Shown here in pieces: positions 46,160 to 54,704 of a DNA stretch of 64,000 nucleotides. The notes under the pieces are model-generated. The model made no database searches. It was given only the letters and a program-made list of their open reading frames with translations, and was not told where the DNA came from. The position numbers and the translations under genes were made by a program. This DNA comes from Pseudomonas trivialis (GTDB lineage: Bacteria; Pseudomonadota; Gammaproteobacteria; Pseudomonadales; Pseudomonadaceae): positions 62,001 to 126,000 of the forward strand of contig NZ_JYLK01000016.1 in the NCBI RefSeq assembly GCF_001439805.1, in the 5' to 3' direction. Each line of letters begins with the position of its first letter. Within the stretch, counting starts at the first letter, position 1.

Positions 46160-46504
46160 TGCACAAAACTCCTGAACACGAATAGCTGGAATACAGCTCA
46201 TAAGGGTACGACTGGCAAACCGCAGCGGGGTTTAACCCGCTGGTTGATTTAACCGAAAAATGCTTTTTTCCTGATCGGATCGACAGATTTTGTTTACCCG
46301 CCTGCACCATTGCTACCCGCCATTGTGTCGAAAATACCCACTTGGGTGCAAAACCGCGTGCTTGAGAGCCCCGCTCTAGAGCCTTCCGCGCGAACCATCA
46401 ATTGTGTTGATTATTACCATTGCGTTTATGAACTTTTATATCGATATATCGAGAGTAGCATGCGTCCTGTACCCACTTTATCGCCCTCCCAAGGAGCAAC
46501 CATC
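46160..46504. promoter_or_regulatory. AT-richer intergenic region between asmA and the small secreted protein gene
   Basis: About 345 bases without a gene. It must contain the divergent promoters of the AsmA and the small secreted protein genes. The right half is AT-rich (ACTTTTATATCGATATATCGAG around 46430-46452, including the palindrome ATATCGATAT), a plausible promoter or nucleoid-protein site. AAGGAG at 46491-46496 is the ribosome-binding site of the next gene. No recognised operator was found. Confidence 0.5.
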
Positions 46505-46873
46505 ATGAAACGCCAAGTACTCGCTACCGTCCTGCTGTCTGTCCTGGCTTCCAGTGCCTTTGCCCTGCCAGCCGCCGAGCAGACTATCCCACAAAACCAG
46601 GCTCAGGCCGTTCAGTCCAGCCAGACCCTGGCCCGTAGCGGCTCGCAAGAAGATGAAAACCGCGACTACGCCAAAGGCGTTGCTGAAAACGGTTCGGAGC
46701 AAGCCAACAAACGCGCTTACACCGAAGGCCTGAGCGAAAACGGCCGCCACCGCCTGGAAGAAAAAGGCCTGGTTGAAGGCGGCGCCGAGCAAGCCAACGA
46801 GCGCGCCTACACTGAAGGCGTTGCCGAAGGTGGTGCTGATCGTCTGCAAGACCTGCATCAAGCACAGAGCTGA
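46505..46873 (+). CDS. Small secreted protein with tandem 30-residue repeats
   Basis: A 122-residue protein: signal peptide at about 1-20 (cleavage after AFA) and a hydrophilic mature part of about 100 residues. Residues 59-88 and 89-116 are two copies of a repeat of the form (V)xExGxEQANxRAYTEGxxExGxxRLxxxG, rich in Gly, Glu, Ala and Arg. I recall similar short pseudomonad proteins labelled hypothetical or phage infection protein, without proven function. A good AAGGAG lies 8 bases before the ATG. The mature protein looks extended or disordered, with regular acidic/basic spacing. A hairpin follows the gene. Confidence 0.8.
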   Translation: MKRQVLATVLLSVLASSAFALPAAEQTIPQNQAQAVQSSQTLARSGSQEDENRDYAKGVAENGSEQANKRAYTEGLSENGRHRLEEKGLVEGGAEQANERAYTEGVAEGGADRLQDLHQAQS

Positions 46874-46892
46874 GCCTGTGATGGCCCAGACA

Positions 46893-46920
46893 GCTCGCTC
46901 CGCCATTCGCAGGAGCGAGC
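46893..46920. terminator. Hairpin after the small secreted protein gene
   Basis: A perfect 9-bp stem GCTCGCTCC/GGAGCGAGC with a 10-base loop lies 19 bases after the stop. No T-run follows, so termination would be Rho-assisted or the element may be a diverged REP-like repeat. Confidence 0.45.
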
Positions 46921-47055
46921 TTGCTCGCCAAGGTCACTAACACCGCCGCCCTTGATTTAACGCATTACCCCTCGCTCCACGCCGCCAAGTTCGACGCCGA
47001 CAAAGCGCTTTTGCTAGAGTGCGTCGCTGTACTTGCCGACAAAGCTCACCCGCCC

Positions 47056-47688
47056 ATGCTGCCCCGTGCCGAACAGAAGCAACAGACACGCCTCGCCCTG
47101 ATGGACGCAGCCCGCCATCTGATGGAGTGCGGCCGTGGGTTCGGCAGCCTGAGCCTGCGCGAAGTGGCCAGGACGGCCGGGATCGTGCCCACAGGTTTCT
47201 ACCGGCATTTTGCCGATATGGATCAGCTCGGGCTCGTGCTGGTCAGCGAGGTCGGCCAGACTTTTCGCGCCACTATCCGCTTGGTACGCCACAACGAATT
47301 CGTGATGGGCGGCATCATCGATGCCTCGGTGCGGATCTTTCTCGATGTGGTCTCGGCCAACCGTTCGCAATTCCTGTTCCTGGCCCGTGAGCAATACGGC
47401 GGCTGCCTCGCCGTGCGTCAGGCCATCGCGGCCCTGCGCGAAGACATCACCCGCGACCTCGCCGCCGACCTCACACGCATGCCCAAGCTGGCGCACCTGC
47501 AGGCCGACGGCTTGCATGTGATGGCCGACCTGATCGTCAAGAGCGTGTTCGCCACCCTGCCCGATATCATCGACCCGCCCGCCCATGCCCTGCCTGAACA
47601 CCTCACGCCCCAGGCCAAAATCACTCAGCAATTGCGCTTTATCTTCATTGGTCTCAAGCATTGGCAAGGTCTGGGCAGCACTGAATAA
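47056..47688 (+). CDS. desT: DesT-like TetR repressor of unsaturated fatty acid genes
   Basis: A 210-residue TetR-family regulator. The helix-turn-helix is SLSLREVARTAGIVPTGFYRHFADMDQL (about residues 33-60). The sequence closely follows what I recall of P. aeruginosa DesT (PA4890), including LIDASVRIFLD-like, FLFLAREQYGG and LPEHLTPQAKITQQLRFI segments. DesT senses the acyl-CoA pool and represses the desaturase pair desCB. Those genes are not beside it here, so its targets must lie elsewhere. The start at MLPRAEQKQQTRLALMDAARHL matches the family N-terminus; upstream codons do not. Confidence 0.85.
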   Translation: MLPRAEQKQQTRLALMDAARHLMECGRGFGSLSLREVARTAGIVPTGFYRHFADMDQLGLVLVSEVGQTFRATIRLVRHNEFVMGGIIDASVRIFLDVVSANRSQFLFLAREQYGGCLAVRQAIAALREDITRDLAADLTRMPKLAHLQADGLHVMADLIVKSVFATLPDIIDPPAHALPEHLTPQAKITQQLRFIFIGLKHWQGLGSTE

Positions 47689-47880
47689 GCCGCCAGGCAA
47701 AAACGCCCCCATCCAGTGCCGCAGCGCACGCAACGCACCACATTGAGTCACACCCTGAATACGTTGCCGCCCTATTCGGAGGCACAGCGACGCGCCCTGA
47801 CAGGCAATTCCTACAACCGGCCCTGGGTTGGCAAGCCCCTTGCTCTAGCTCCGTTATCGCTCATAGCTGGAAGCCCTCTG

Positions 47881-48381
47881 ATGCTGGTGATCCACCGCCG
47901 AATCGCCCCCCAGGCCCAATGGGCCGCCGAGCTGCTGCTCAACTTCGAAGCCCGCAGTAAAAGCCGCCTGCGCTGTTTCAGTGCCGACGGCGAAGACGTC
48001 GGCCTGTTTCTGGAGCGTGGCCAGCCGCCGCTGCATGACGGCGAATGCCTGCAGGCTGAAGACGGCCGAGTGGTGCGCGTGTGCGCACGGCCTGAACAAC
48101 TGCTGCACGTCACCTGCAGCAGCGCCTTTGAACTGACCCGCGCCGCCTATCACCTGGGCAACCGCCACGTGGCCCTGCAAGTCGGCGACGGCTGGTTGCG
48201 CCTGCTTGATGATTACGTGCTCAAGGCCATGCTCGAACAGTTGGGCGCGCAGGCCGAAACCATCGAGGCGCCGTTTCAGCCGGAACACGGTGCCTACGGG
48301 GGCGGCCATCATCACTCGCGCCATGGCGATGAGGACTTCAACTACCCGCCCAAACTGCATCAATTCGGCGTGCGTACATGA
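47881..48381 (+). CDS. ureE: UreE, urease nickel metallochaperone
   Basis: A 166-residue nickel carrier that delivers Ni to the UreDFG-urease complex. The peptide-binding N-terminal domain is followed by the metal domain with YHLGNRHVALQVGDGWLRLLDDYVLKAML. The C-terminal tail has the expected nickel-binding histidines (GGHHHSRHGDE). The start at MLVIHRRI is normal for the family. It overlaps ureF as ATGA. Confidence 0.95.
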   Translation: MLVIHRRIAPQAQWAAELLLNFEARSKSRLRCFSADGEDVGLFLERGQPPLHDGECLQAEDGRVVRVCARPEQLLHVTCSSAFELTRAAYHLGNRHVALQVGDGWLRLLDDYVLKAMLEQLGAQAETIEAPFQPEHGAYGGGHHHSRHGDEDFNYPPKLHQFGVRT

Positions 48382-49052
48382 ATCCAGCCTGGGCATTGCT
48401 GCGCCTGGCCAGTCCGCAATTGCCGATTGGCGGCTACAGCTATTCCCAAGGCCTGGAAATGGCCGTGGACAACGGCCGCGTGCCGGATGCCGCCAGCGCG
48501 CGGCGCTGGATCAGCGACCAGTTGCTGCTCAACCTGGCGCGCTTCGAAGCGCCGCTGCTGCTCGCCCACTGCCGCGCCGCCGCTGTTAATGACTGGTCGC
48601 AACTGGCGCACCTGTGCGAAGAGCACCGTGCCAGCCGTGAGACCCGCGAGCTGTATCAGGAGAGCCGGCAGATGGGCTACTCGCTGCAGCAACTGCTCAA
48701 TGGCTTGCCCGAACTGGACGACGCCGCCAGGGATTTCCTCGCTCTGCGCGCCGAACCTCACCTGGCCCTGGGCTGGGCCCTGGCCGCCCGCGCCTGGCAC
48801 ATCAGCCCCGACGACGCTTTGGCCGCCTGGCTGTGGAGCTGGCTGGAAAACCAGCTGGCGGTGCTGATGAAAACCCTGCCCCTGGGCCAGCAAGCCGCGC
48901 AGCGCCTGACCAGTGAACTGCTGCCGCTGCTGCAGCAGGCCCAGCAGGACGCCGCGCGCATCGACCCCCACTCACTGGGCAGCGCCGCGTTTGGCCTGTC
49001 CCTGGCGTGCATGGCCCACGAGCGCCAATACAGCCGCCTGTTCCGTTCCTAG
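48378..49052 (+). CDS. ureF: UreF, urease accessory protein
   Basis: A 224-residue all-helical accessory protein that bridges UreD and UreG in the nickel insertion complex. Family features are ALLRLASPQLPIGGYSYSQGLEMAV at the start and RETRELYQESRQMGYSL in the middle. It starts in the ATGA overlap with ureE and ureG follows after 23 bases. Confidence 0.95.
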   Translation: MNPAWALLRLASPQLPIGGYSYSQGLEMAVDNGRVPDAASARRWISDQLLLNLARFEAPLLLAHCRAAAVNDWSQLAHLCEEHRASRETRELYQESRQMGYSLQQLLNGLPELDDAARDFLALRAEPHLALGWALAARAWHISPDDALAAWLWSWLENQLAVLMKTLPLGQQAAQRLTSELLPLLQQAQQDAARIDPHSLGSAAFGLSLACMAHERQYSRLFRS

Positions 49053-49075
49053 ATTCCCTTGATGTGGAGAAGCAC

Positions 49076-49690
49076 ATGAACTCACAACCCCTGCGTGTCG
49101 GCATCGGCGGCCCGGTGGGCTCCGGCAAGACCGCCCTCACCCTGGCCCTGTGCCTGGCGCTGCGCGATCGCTACAACCTGGCCGTGGTCACCAACGACAT
49201 TTATACCCGCGAAGACGCCGATTTTCTGGTGCGCAACCAGGCCCTGGCGCCGGAGCGCATCATCGGCGTGGAAACCGGCGGCTGCCCGCACACGGCGATC
49301 CGCGAAGATGCCTCGATCAACCTTGAAGCGGTCGACCAGCTCAACCGGCGCTTTCCTGGCCTGGACCTGATCCTGGTGGAGTCCGGCGGCGACAACCTGT
49401 CGGCCACCTTCAGCCCGGAACTGTCGGACCTGACTATCTACGTGATCGATGTGTCGGCCGGCGACAAGCTGCCGCGCAAGGGCGGGCCCGGTATTTGCAA
49501 ATCCGACCTGCTGGTGATCAACAAGATCGACCTGGCACCGCTGGTGGGCGCCTCGCTGGAGCTGATGAACAGCGACACCCAGCGCATGCGCAACGGTAAA
49601 CCTTTTGTGTTCAGCAACCAGAAAACCGGCGTCGGCCTGGAAGAGATTGTCGCTTTCATCGAACGCCAGGGCCTGCTGACCAACGCCTGA
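49076..49690 (+). CDS. ureG: UreG, urease accessory GTPase
   Basis: A 204-residue SIMIBI-class GTPase that powers nickel insertion. The P-loop GIGGPVGSGKTAL, the metal-binding GGCPHTAIREDASIN (CPH motif), the GESGGDN-like VESGGDNLSATFSPEL and the base-specificity NKIDLAPLVGASLE are all present. GTGGAG lies before the ATG. Confidence 0.97.
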   Translation: MNSQPLRVGIGGPVGSGKTALTLALCLALRDRYNLAVVTNDIYTREDADFLVRNQALAPERIIGVETGGCPHTAIREDASINLEAVDQLNRRFPGLDLILVESGGDNLSATFSPELSDLTIYVIDVSAGDKLPRKGGPGICKSDLLVINKIDLAPLVGASLELMNSDTQRMRNGKPFVFSNQKTGVGLEEIVAFIERQGLLTNA

Positions 49691-49713
49691 TCAACCCATT
49701 ACGGAGCCTGTTT

Positions 49714-50286
49714 ATGAGCCTCAACAAACTGTTCGCCACCGCTGCGCTGCTACTGGCCCCTGCCCTGGCCTTCGCCCATCCGGGCCACGGCGATAACGGC
49801 CTGGTGGCCGGCATCAGCCATCCCCTGGGCGGCATCGACCACTTGCTGGCCATGCTCGCGGTAGGCCTGTGGGCCGCCCAGCAAAAAGGCGCGGCACGCT
49901 GGGCGCTGCCGTGCACCTTCGTCGGCACCATGCTGCTCGGCGGCGTGCTGGGGTTTGAAGGCCTGGCATTGCCGGCGCTGGAAAGCGGCATCGCCGCATC
50001 GGTGCTGGCACTGGGCCTGGCGGTGGCGCTGGCGGTGCGTCCGCCGCTGTTTGTGGCAGTGGGTGCGACGGCGCTGTTTGCGTTGTTCCATGGGGTGGCG
50101 CATGGCCTGGAACTGCCGGAGATGTCCAGCCCTTGGGCGTATGCGGCGGGGTTTGTCGGTGCGACGGCCATGCTGCATGCGGCCGGTTACGCCGTGGTGC
50201 GCGTGCTGCCGGCAGCGGCGGCGCCGTTGGTGCGGGTGGCTGGGGCGGCTTCGGCGGCGACTGGCGTGTGGTTGCTCGCGGGCTGA
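49714..50286 (+). CDS. ureJ: UreJ/HupE-family probable nickel permease
   Basis: A 190-residue membrane protein with a cleavable signal peptide (ends AFA) and about six helices. The family signatures are HPGHGD at the mature N-terminus and HPLGGIDHLLAMLAVGLWAAQQ in the first helix, with a second histidine motif FALFHGVAHGLELP; these histidines are the likely metal ligands. The HupE/UreJ family is associated with nickel or cobalt uptake, fitting its place behind ureEFG. Confidence 0.93.
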   Translation: MSLNKLFATAALLLAPALAFAHPGHGDNGLVAGISHPLGGIDHLLAMLAVGLWAAQQKGAARWALPCTFVGTMLLGGVLGFEGLALPALESGIAASVLALGLAVALAVRPPLFVAVGATALFALFHGVAHGLELPEMSSPWAYAAGFVGATAMLHAAGYAVVRVLPAAAAPLVRVAGAASAATGVWLLAG

Positions 50287-50355
50287 TTTCGGCACCTGTG
50301 CCGGCCCCATCGCAAGTCTTCGACTTAGCGCTGTCGCGCAGCAAACTGGAGCCTA

Positions 50356-50382
50356 TGTGGCGAGCGGGCTTGCCCGCGAGGG
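50356..50382. repeat. Diverged REP-like unit
   Basis: TGTGGCGAGCGGGCTTGCCCGC... keeps the layout of the repeat family but with a GCGAGC/GCCCGC variant stem. It lies between ureJ and the epimerase gene. Confidence 0.6.
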
Positions 50383-50456
50383 CGGTGGCGCAGACACCAC
50401 CGCACCCAAGCCTGCTACCATGCGCGCCTACGCCCCTGCCGTGACGACGCCAGCCG

Positions 50457-51563
50457 ATGCCCAGCGCTTCCCCGCTTTTGAATACCGTACTCACCCATTT
50501 CCATGACCTGATCGTGCCGCTCTGGCAAGGCCCGGGCTGGCATGCCGAGCTGGCGCTGCCCTACGAGGCACTCGACGCCGACCACCATCCCTTGCCGCCC
50601 CAGCGCTATCGCGCCATGGCCTGCGCCCGTCAGTTGTACCTGTTCGCCAGCCTGATCGGCGAGCCGAAAGCCGACTTTGCGCAAACACGCGCAGCCGCGC
50701 TGTTTCGCTCCCTGCAACAGCATTTCCATGACGCCGAGCACGGCGGCTGGTTCTACAGCATCGACCCCGCCGGCCAACCGCTGGATACGCGCAAAGACCT
50801 TTACACCCACGCCTTCATCATCTTCGCCTGCGCCCATTACTGGGCCAAGGTGCGCGAGCCGCTGGTGGCGTCGGTCCTCAACGCCGCGCTCGAAGTGGTT
50901 GCCCAGCGGTTCGCCAGCGGCGACGGCCTGTACGACGCGGTGCTGGAGCGCGACTGGTCGTCACTGTCGTCCGGCCCGCTGCAAAACCCGTTGATGCACC
51001 TGGCCGAGGCGTTCCTCGCCACCCTGGCGGTGCGTGAAGACGCAAACGTGCAAGCCGCCCTGCTGCACCTGGCGACGGCGATGCAGCAGCGCTTCATCGA
51101 CCCTGGGCACGGCGTGATGCTGGAAAAACCCTTGGGTGCCGTGGATAACTGGTTCGAACCGGGCCACCAGTTCGAATGGTTCTTCCTGCTCGACTCATCA
51201 GATGTGCTGCGCGGCACGCCGCTGCATGCATCGCTCAGCCGAGCCTTTGCCTATGCCGAGCTAAAGGGTGTGGATAACGCCAGCGGCGCCGTGAGCGGCA
51301 TGCTCGACCTGGACGGCAATGTGCGTGATGGCACCCAACGGATCTGGGCCCAGGCTGAATACCTGCGGGCACTGACCTTGCGGCCGGGCAGTGAAGCGGT
51401 GTTGCAGCGCCAATTGCTGGCGCTGCAGCAGCATTTCCTGCATGCAAAGGGCTGGCATGAATGCCTGGATGCCAAGGGCACGGTGAGCCGACGGGATATG
51501 CCCTCGACCACGCCTTATCATTTGGCGACTTGCTATCAGGGGCTGATCAAGTATCTCGGCTGA
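50457..51563 (+). CDS. AGE-family (N-acylglucosamine 2-epimerase-like) epimerase/isomerase
   Basis: A 368-residue cytosolic protein with the alpha6/alpha6-barrel repeats of the AGE superfamily. Recognisable segments are GGWFYSIDPAGQPLDTRKDLYTHAFIIFAC, NPLMHLAEAFLAT, NWFEPGHQFEWFFLL (with the conserved EPGHxFEW) and RDMPSTTPYHLATCY. The family includes N-acetylglucosamine 2-epimerase, mannose isomerase and cellobiose epimerase; the substrate cannot be assigned. The ATG has no strong Shine-Dalgarno; it is the first start giving family length. Confidence 0.87.
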   Translation: MPSASPLLNTVLTHFHDLIVPLWQGPGWHAELALPYEALDADHHPLPPQRYRAMACARQLYLFASLIGEPKADFAQTRAAALFRSLQQHFHDAEHGGWFYSIDPAGQPLDTRKDLYTHAFIIFACAHYWAKVREPLVASVLNAALEVVAQRFASGDGLYDAVLERDWSSLSSGPLQNPLMHLAEAFLATLAVREDANVQAALLHLATAMQQRFIDPGHGVMLEKPLGAVDNWFEPGHQFEWFFLLDSSDVLRGTPLHASLSRAFAYAELKGVDNASGAVSGMLDLDGNVRDGTQRIWAQAEYLRALTLRPGSEAVLQRQLLALQQHFLHAKGWHECLDAKGTVSRRDMPSTTPYHLATCYQGLIKYLG

Positions 51564-51576
51564 TCTTTGCGGCCTC

Positions 51577-51652
51577 ATCGGGGGCAAGCCCCCTCCCACA
51601 TTTGAATGGGTTCGCAAATCGACAGGTGTGAACCGGGGGGTTTGCTCCCGAT
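51577..51652. repeat. REP-like doublet
   Basis: An intact left unit ATCGGGGGCAAGCCCCC... and a diverged right unit (GTGTGAACCGGGGGGTTTGC...) in inverted order. It lies between the convergent epimerase and SDR genes and may act as a bidirectional terminator. Confidence 0.75.
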
Positions 51653-51674
51653 GGCCGCGACGCGGTTCAAAGCC

Positions 51675-52439
51675 CTACCTGGCACCACGCTCAATCGCAA
51701 ACCCTGCCCAGGTTTGACTCACCGGCATCAGCTCCAACCGGTTGATGTTCACATGCGCCGGGGTGTTCATTACCCAGAAGATCGTATCGGCGATATCCTG
51801 CGGCTGGATCGGCTCGGCGCCGGCATAGGTGGCGTCATAGCGCGCCTGATCGCCGCCAAAACGCACCAGCGAAAACTCACTCTCGCACAAGCCCGGCTCG
51901 ATGTTGGTCACGCGCACGCCGGTGCCCTGCAGGTCGCAACGCAGGTTCAGCGAGAACTGCTTCACGAACGCCTTGGAGGCGCCATACACGTGGCTGCCCG
52001 GATACGGATAGTTGCCGGCGATGGAGCCCAGGTTGATGATGCCCGCGCCCCGTCCGTGGGCGATCAGGCGCGGCAGCAGCAGGTTGGTGGTGGTCAGCAG
52101 GCCCTTGATGTTGGTGTCGACCATGGTCTCCCAATCGTCGAGGCTGCATTTGGGCGCGGGATCGGTGCCCACGGCCAGGCCGGCGTTGTTGATCAGCCCG
52201 CGCAGGGTGGCGAACGACGGCGGCAGGTTGGCGATGGCCTCTTCCATGCCCTTGCGGTCACGCACGTCCACCACCAGGCCGTGCACGTCGGTCTGTTTGG
52301 AAAGCTCTTCGACCAGCGCATTCAAGCGTTCGGCACGGCGACCGGTAAGCACCAGTTTCCAGCCGGCCTCGGCAAAACGACGGGCGCAGGCTTCGCCGAA
52401 ACCTGAGGTGGCGCCGGTAATAAACAACGTGTCGGACAT
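51675..52439 (-). CDS. SDR-family oxidoreductase (YdfG-like)
   Basis: A 254-residue short-chain dehydrogenase. The cofactor loop is TGATSGFGEACARRF; the arginines in LTGRRAERL suggest NADP(H). NNAGLAVG, the catalytic serine region NLGSIAGNYPY and the YxxxK motif YGASK are in place, as is the substrate-side PGLCESEFSLVRF. It resembles E. coli YdfG, a 3-hydroxy acid (serine, 3-hydroxypropionate) dehydrogenase. The start at MSDTLFITGATSG is standard; upstream codons are not SDR-like. Confidence 0.92.
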   Translation of the reverse strand: MSDTLFITGATSGFGEACARRFAEAGWKLVLTGRRAERLNALVEELSKQTDVHGLVVDVRDRKGMEEAIANLPPSFATLRGLINNAGLAVGTDPAPKCSLDDWETMVDTNIKGLLTTTNLLLPRLIAHGRGAGIINLGSIAGNYPYPGSHVYGASKAFVKQFSLNLRCDLQGTGVRVTNIEPGLCESEFSLVRFGGDQARYDATYAGAEPIQPQDIADTIFWVMNTPAHVNINRLELMPVSQTWAGFAIERGAR

Positions 52440-53115
52440 GGTGGTCTCCTTGCGAACATCGGGAAAAAGTTGCCAGCAGAATGCCCGTACGCGGCGCTTG
52501 CGGCAACCGCCAGGCACACCAGCTGATCATTTTTTGATCGCTTTATTCAACGCCTTGTGAACCGTGGCTTGCAGCCATATGCACGCAGGTTATCCACAGC
52601 TGCGCCCACAGTCTTTGGGGGCAAGTCGAACAGGCTTGAAGCCGCTGTACACAAGGCTCGCAGGCGGTTTTAGAAAGTTTTTTGCTTGACCTGGACCGGG
52701 CCGTATGTAGGCCTGGGTAAAGAGGGAAAATCCGAACGATGGCTCCAGGCCAGTTAATCCGGCCTCTACGGAGGTCTTTCCAGAGTTTAGTCACAGACTT
52801 ATCCACAGGCTGATCCGACATGATTCGGTCATATACCTGTGTCTTTAAACAGGTTGACAAACCCTCCGACGAGCCACGCAAAAACCGCTGATCAATAAAC
52901 AACCACCACGCTGAAAGCCACGTATTTAAAGGCCTTCAGCCAGCTACACCCACGTTACCCACAGCCGGTTCCACAGCGGATGGGGACAAGTCAAAACTGT
53001 GACAAAACAGGGATTTGCGGCGGCTATATGTCGCGGTTTGGAGGGGGGCTGGATTTGTTTTCCACAATTTCAAATGCCCCCCAAAACCCATGTAAAACTG
53101 CATCAACCCTTCAGA
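52440..53115. other. Gene-free segment with a cluster of DnaA-box-like sequences
   Basis: About 675 bases without a convincing gene. It contains two exact copies of the DnaA box TTATCCACA (52590-52598 and 52799-52807) and two one-mismatch copies, TTACCCACA (52955-52963) and TTTTCCACA (53058-53066). The sequence is patchily AT-rich, with paired TGATC motifs near 52523-52540. It lies downstream of the liv-type operon and upstream of the SDR gene. No oriC-associated genes are near. Confidence 0.65.
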
Positions 53116-53832
53116 TCAATGCCCGCCGAGGTAGGCATTGCGCACGTCCTCGTTCACCAGCAATTCCTTGCCGGTACCTGTGAGGCGAATTTCGCCGTTG
53201 ACCATCACATACGCGCGGTCCGACAGGCGCAACGCGTGGTTGGCGTTCTGCTCCACCAGAAAGATGGTCATGCCGGTCGCCGCCAGCTCGCGCAGGGTCG
53301 AGAAGATCTGCTTCACCACAATCGGCGCCAGGCCCAGGCTCGGCTCGTCCAGCAGCAGCAGCTTGGGCCGGCTCATCAGCGCGCGGGCGATGGCGAGCAT
53401 TTGCTGCTCGCCGCCGGACATGGTCATGGCACGCTGATTGCGCCGCTCCTTGAGCCGCGGGAACAGCTCGAACATGCGCTGCATGTCTTCCTGCGCGAAC
53501 TTGTCACCGATGGGGATGGTGCCCATCAGCAGGTTTTCCTCAACGGTCATGTCAGGGAACACCCGCCGCCCTTCCGGCGACTGCGCGATGCCGTTGGAGG
53601 CGATGTAATGGGACGACTTGTGGGTAATGTCGACGCCGTTGTACAGAATCTGCCCGGACTCGGCGCGTGGCTGGCCGAAGATCGACATCAGCAGCGTGGA
53701 TTTACCTGCGCCGTTGGAGCCGATCAGGCTCACGGTTTCGCCTTCGTTGATGTGCAGCGAGACTTTTTTCAGGGCCTGGATCGGGCCGTAGAACACATCC
53801 AGGTCCTTCATTTCGAGGATAGGCCCGCTCAT
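53116..53832 (-). CDS. LivF-type ABC transporter ATPase (branched-chain amino-acid family)
   Basis: A 238-residue ATPase, last gene of the leftward operon. Walker A GSNGAGKS, signature MSGGEQQMLAIARAL, Walker B LLLLDEPSLGL and switch region LVEQNA are canonical. The nearest P. aeruginosa set is PA4910-PA4913 (from memory), annotated as a branched-chain amino-acid transporter rather than the main BraFG system. It overlaps the upstream livG-type gene as ATGA. Confidence 0.93.
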   Translation of the reverse strand: MSGPILEMKDLDVFYGPIQALKKVSLHINEGETVSLIGSNGAGKSTLLMSIFGQPRAESGQILYNGVDITHKSSHYIASNGIAQSPEGRRVFPDMTVEENLLMGTIPIGDKFAQEDMQRMFELFPRLKERRNQRAMTMSGGEQQMLAIARALMSRPKLLLLDEPSLGLAPIVVKQIFSTLRELAATGMTIFLVEQNANHALRLSDRAYVMVNGEIRLTGTGKELLVNEDVRNAYLGGH

Positions 53833-54704
53833 ACCAGCTCCTCTTCGTCGGCGCCCAGGTAGGCGGCGATCACTTTCGGGTCGTTGCGGATCGCCTCCGG
53901 CCCGCCTTCAGCGATCACGTTGCCGTGGTCGAGCACCACAATGTGGTCGGAAATACTCATCACCATGCCCATGTCGTGTTCGATCAGCACTACCGTGAGG
54001 TCGTGTTCGTCGCGCAGCAGGCGAATCATCGCGCTGAGGGCTTCGGTTTCCTGAGGGTTGAGGCCGGCGGCCGGTTCGTCCAGGCAGATGATCTGCGGCC
54101 GCGTGCACATGGCGCGGGCGATCTCCAGGCGGCGCTGCTGGCCGTAGGACAGTTCGCCGGCCAGGCGGTTGGCGCAGTCCACCAGGTCGACCACTTCCAG
54201 CCAGTAGAACGCATGGTCGAGCGCATCGCTTTCGGCCTTGCGGTAGCCCCTGGTGTTGAGGATGCCCGCGAGCATGTTGCGATTGACCCACATGTGCTGG
54301 GCCACCAGCAGGTTTTCCAGCACCGACATTTCCTTGAACAGGCGAATGTTCTGGAACGTACGGGCCAGGCCTGCGCGGTTGACCAGGTGGGTGCCGCCGA
54401 ACATCTTGTAGTACACGCGGCTGAAGAAGCTTTTCGGCGAGACAAAGTCCACGGCCTTGAAACGCTCGCCGAGCAGTTGGATCACGTTGGTCTGCTTGCC
54501 ACGCACGTTGAGTTCGATCTTGCCGCCGCTGGCTTTGTAAAAGCCGGTGAGGCAGTTGAACACGGTGGTCTTGCCCGCGCCGTTGGGGCCGATCAGGGCG
54601 AAGATCGAGTTGCGTTCGACCTTGAGGCTCACATCGCTCAAGGCCTTGATGCCACCGAAGTGCATCATCAAATGTTCCACGCTGAGGACGACTTCCTTGC
54701 TCAT
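53829..54704 (-). CDS. LivG-type ABC transporter ATPase
   Basis: A 291-residue ATPase. Walker A GPNGAGKT, the LivG-typical GLARTFQNIRLFKEMSVLENLLVAQH, signature LSYGQQRRLEIARAM (the LSYGxQR variant is normal for LivG), Walker B IICLDEPAAGLNP and switch LIEHDMG are all visible. It is coupled by ATGA overlaps to both neighbours. Confidence 0.93.
   Translation of the reverse strand: MSKEVVLSVEHLMMHFGGIKALSDVSLKVERNSIFALIGPNGAGKTTVFNCLTGFYKASGGKIELNVRGKQTNVIQLLGERFKAVDFVSPKSFFSRVYYKMFGGTHLVNRAGLARTFQNIRLFKEMSVLENLLVAQHMWVNRNMLAGILNTRGYRKAESDALDHAFYWLEVVDLVDCANRLAGELSYGQQRRLEIARAMCTRPQIICLDEPAAGLNPQETEALSAMIRLLRDEHDLTVVLIEHDMGMVMSISDHIVVLDHGNVIAEGGPEAIRNDPKVIAAYLGADEEELV

Noticed and set aside
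46310..46504. N-terminal extension of the small secreted protein
   Set aside because: The frame is open further upstream, but a strong ribosome-binding site and a clean signal peptide start at the ATG at 46505.
52440..53115. Chromosomal or plasmid replication origin
   Set aside because: DnaA boxes are present but there is no dnaA, rpmH, gidA, parAB or rep gene nearby and no AT-rich 13-mer array; only a DnaA-binding cluster is proposed.
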